64,000 bases of DNA. It comes from a virus. The stretch spans positions 1-64,000 of IMG/VR virus record IMGVR_UViG_3300036792_000176; one strand, 5' to 3'. The position numbers and the translations under genes are program-made. This document shows positions 63,035 to 64,000 of the stretch, one piece after another (the stretch's first letter is position 1; each line of letters opens with the position of its first letter). The notes below the pieces were generated by a model that made no database searches, was not told the origin of the DNA, and saw only the letters and a program-made list of their open reading frames with translations.

Positions 63035-63541
63035 GTGACTGAGATGGATGACCGAACGATGCAACCAGGACAGCACGAAAGAGGAGGTATCCTGGCAAAC
63101 TTCCATAACGAGGGAAGAAGGAGAGAGGCGGAAAGAGTCGCTCACGACCCGCTATCGGGCGGCAATGTAGGTGTTCCTGCTTTCGAGGACAGCATTGCCA
63201 TTCGCGCCGCCAAACAGTTCATGGATGAGTGCGGCCTAGTGCCAACACCGGATGCCACGGGACAACTGGTGGAGGTGTTCCTCCCGTGCCTTGCGATCAT
63301 GTGCCAGCGTGGCTACGACCCTAACGGAGGCACCTGGCGAAAGTCTGGCCGTCTCGGCGCGCTATCAGACGTCAGGAAGAAGTTCGAGCGTCTGTGGGAG
63401 CGTATGTGGATCAATGGAAAGCGTCACGATGACTCGGCGTTCGATCTCATCAACTTCACCGGCTTTCTTCTGCGCTCTGAAAGGGAAGGGTTCGGGGAAT
63501 GGGGAACCCCTAACCTGGACGGCCTTATGCTCGAGGAGTAA
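63035..63541 (+). CDS. DUF1599/NMAD1-like nucleotide-associated protein
   Basis: GTG after CAAGGAGGATTAGA. GGTWRKSGRLGALSDVRKKF then ERLWERMWINGKRHDDSAFD and LINFTGFLLRSE match the K-x-x-R...D-x-x-x-D-hydrophobic helix of small all-alpha nucleotide-modification-associated proteins. N-terminal ~60 residues are polar. By pattern only. Confidence 0.5.
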   Translation: MTEMDDRTMQPGQHERGGILANFHNEGRRREAERVAHDPLSGGNVGVPAFEDSIAIRAAKQFMDECGLVPTPDATGQLVEVFLPCLAIMCQRGYDPNGGTWRKSGRLGALSDVRKKFERLWERMWINGKRHDDSAFDLINFTGFLLRSEREGFGEWGTPNLDGLMLEE

Positions 63542-63543
63542 CT

Positions 63544-63810
63544 ATGTCTCATATCATTCTGGCGGCAGCGATACTCGTTGTCCTGGGGGTATTCTTGTTC
63601 GCTACCCTCACGCGAGCGATGTCGCGCTCTGGTCTAACTGTCATTACGAGCGGGGACCCGGACTACAAGATGGTCCTGTGTACCGCAAAGGGGTGCAAGG
63701 ACGGGTACATAGTCCTCCGCGGAAGCCATGACATGGTCAGCGCCAATCTGTTCCCGTGCGCGATATGCCATGGAACAGGCCATGTCATGAGGAAGGTGAC
63801 GAATGCCTAG
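63544..63810 (+). CDS. Membrane-anchored zinc-ribbon protein (88 aa)
   Basis: TM helix 3-24 (HIILAAAILVVLGVFLFATL), then CTAKGCKDGY and CAICHGTGH, DnaJ-like Cys pairs. Overlaps the next ATG by 8 bp. Function unknown. Confidence 0.58.
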   Translation: MSHIILAAAILVVLGVFLFATLTRAMSRSGLTVITSGDPDYKMVLCTAKGCKDGYIVLRGSHDMVSANLFPCAICHGTGHVMRKVTNA

Positions 63811-64000
63811 TAGTCCTGAGGACGAGCTGAGGGAAGCTACGATCGGACTCGCCAACTCGTACAACTACGTGTGCTCGTTCGGCAATGCGGACGATTACGT
63901 GAATGAGGAGAACATAACAACCAACACATTCAAGTTCACTCACGATGGCAAGATGTTCAGGGCTACCGTAGTGAAGGAGGGGGATGGTAAAGAAGAAGAA
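63803..64000 (+). CDS. Hypothetical protein, cut by the window end
   Basis: ATG after GGAAGGTGACGA; frame still open at 64000 (66 codons seen). LREATIGLANSYNYVCSFGN then TNTFKFTHDGKMFRATVVKE. Function unknown. Confidence 0.52.
   Translation, partial: MPSSPEDELREATIGLANSYNYVCSFGNADDYVNEENITTNTFKFTHDGKMFRATVVKEGDGKEEE

Overview
This is a 64 kb internal piece of a large, tailed actinobacteriophage (siphovirus-like, HK97-fold capsid). The host is most likely Streptomyces or a close relative. Reasons: high GC with GTG and TTG starts in strict AGGAG contexts; dense head-to-tail overlaps (ATGA, GTGA, TTGA, TGATG); Streptomyces-type signal peptides on two secreted lectins; and a ClpP-like prohead protease, ParB, Sak4-like, Cas4-like, ThyX and prim-pol/helicase set typical of large Streptomyces phages. 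Both window ends cut through genes. No integrase, excisionase or clear immunity repressor was seen.

Layout. (1) 1-16.4 kb, minus strand: packaging and head module, read leftwards. It holds small terminase, a run of small accessory genes, large terminase, portal, protease with a His-rich tail, major capsid, a putative decoration protein, three paralogous beta-rich proteins and a head-tail connector running off the left end. Upstream are a secreted ricin-type lectin and a pair of paralogs. (2) 16.4-17.76 kb: about 0.9 kb without genes, with ~50 bp direct repeats and a GC-rich, strongly palindromic, probably transcribed leader. (3) 17.8-25.3 kb, plus strand: about 25 very small genes. The first eight are separated by a repeated two-hairpin element. 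The block ends in two stand-alone winged-helix proteins with 26-bp palindromic operators. (4) 25.3-25.8 kb: AT-rich candidate origin with a 31-bp inverted repeat and 20-bp iterons. (5) 25.9-35.0 kb: early/middle small genes, a DUF3631-like ATPase, a SLOG-like protein and a GNAT. (6) 35.1-36.2 kb: a short minus-strand island (RuvC-like nuclease and small membrane proteins). (7) 36.3-64 kb: replication, recombination and nucleotide metabolism (prim-pol/helicase, DUF2786, ParB, SNF2 helicase, Cas4-like nuclease, Sak4-like ATPase, acidic ssDNA-binding-like protein, ThyX, HIT, DnaQ-like exonuclease, methyltransferase). A second secreted lectin, an NlpC/P60-like protein, a vWA protein and a tRNA cluster (two CAT tRNAs plus two degenerate ones) lie among them.

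Regulation visible in the sequence. At least ten intergenic sites fit TAGCNN - 17/18 bp - TANNNT, a -35 box unlike the usual TTGACA. At five genes the -10 box lies only 6-7 bp from the ATG with no Shine-Dalgarno, which predicts leaderless mRNAs. The winged-helix domain of the two small regulators also forms the C-terminus of the primase-helicase, which suggests that replication initiation and early-gene control share a DNA-recognition module.
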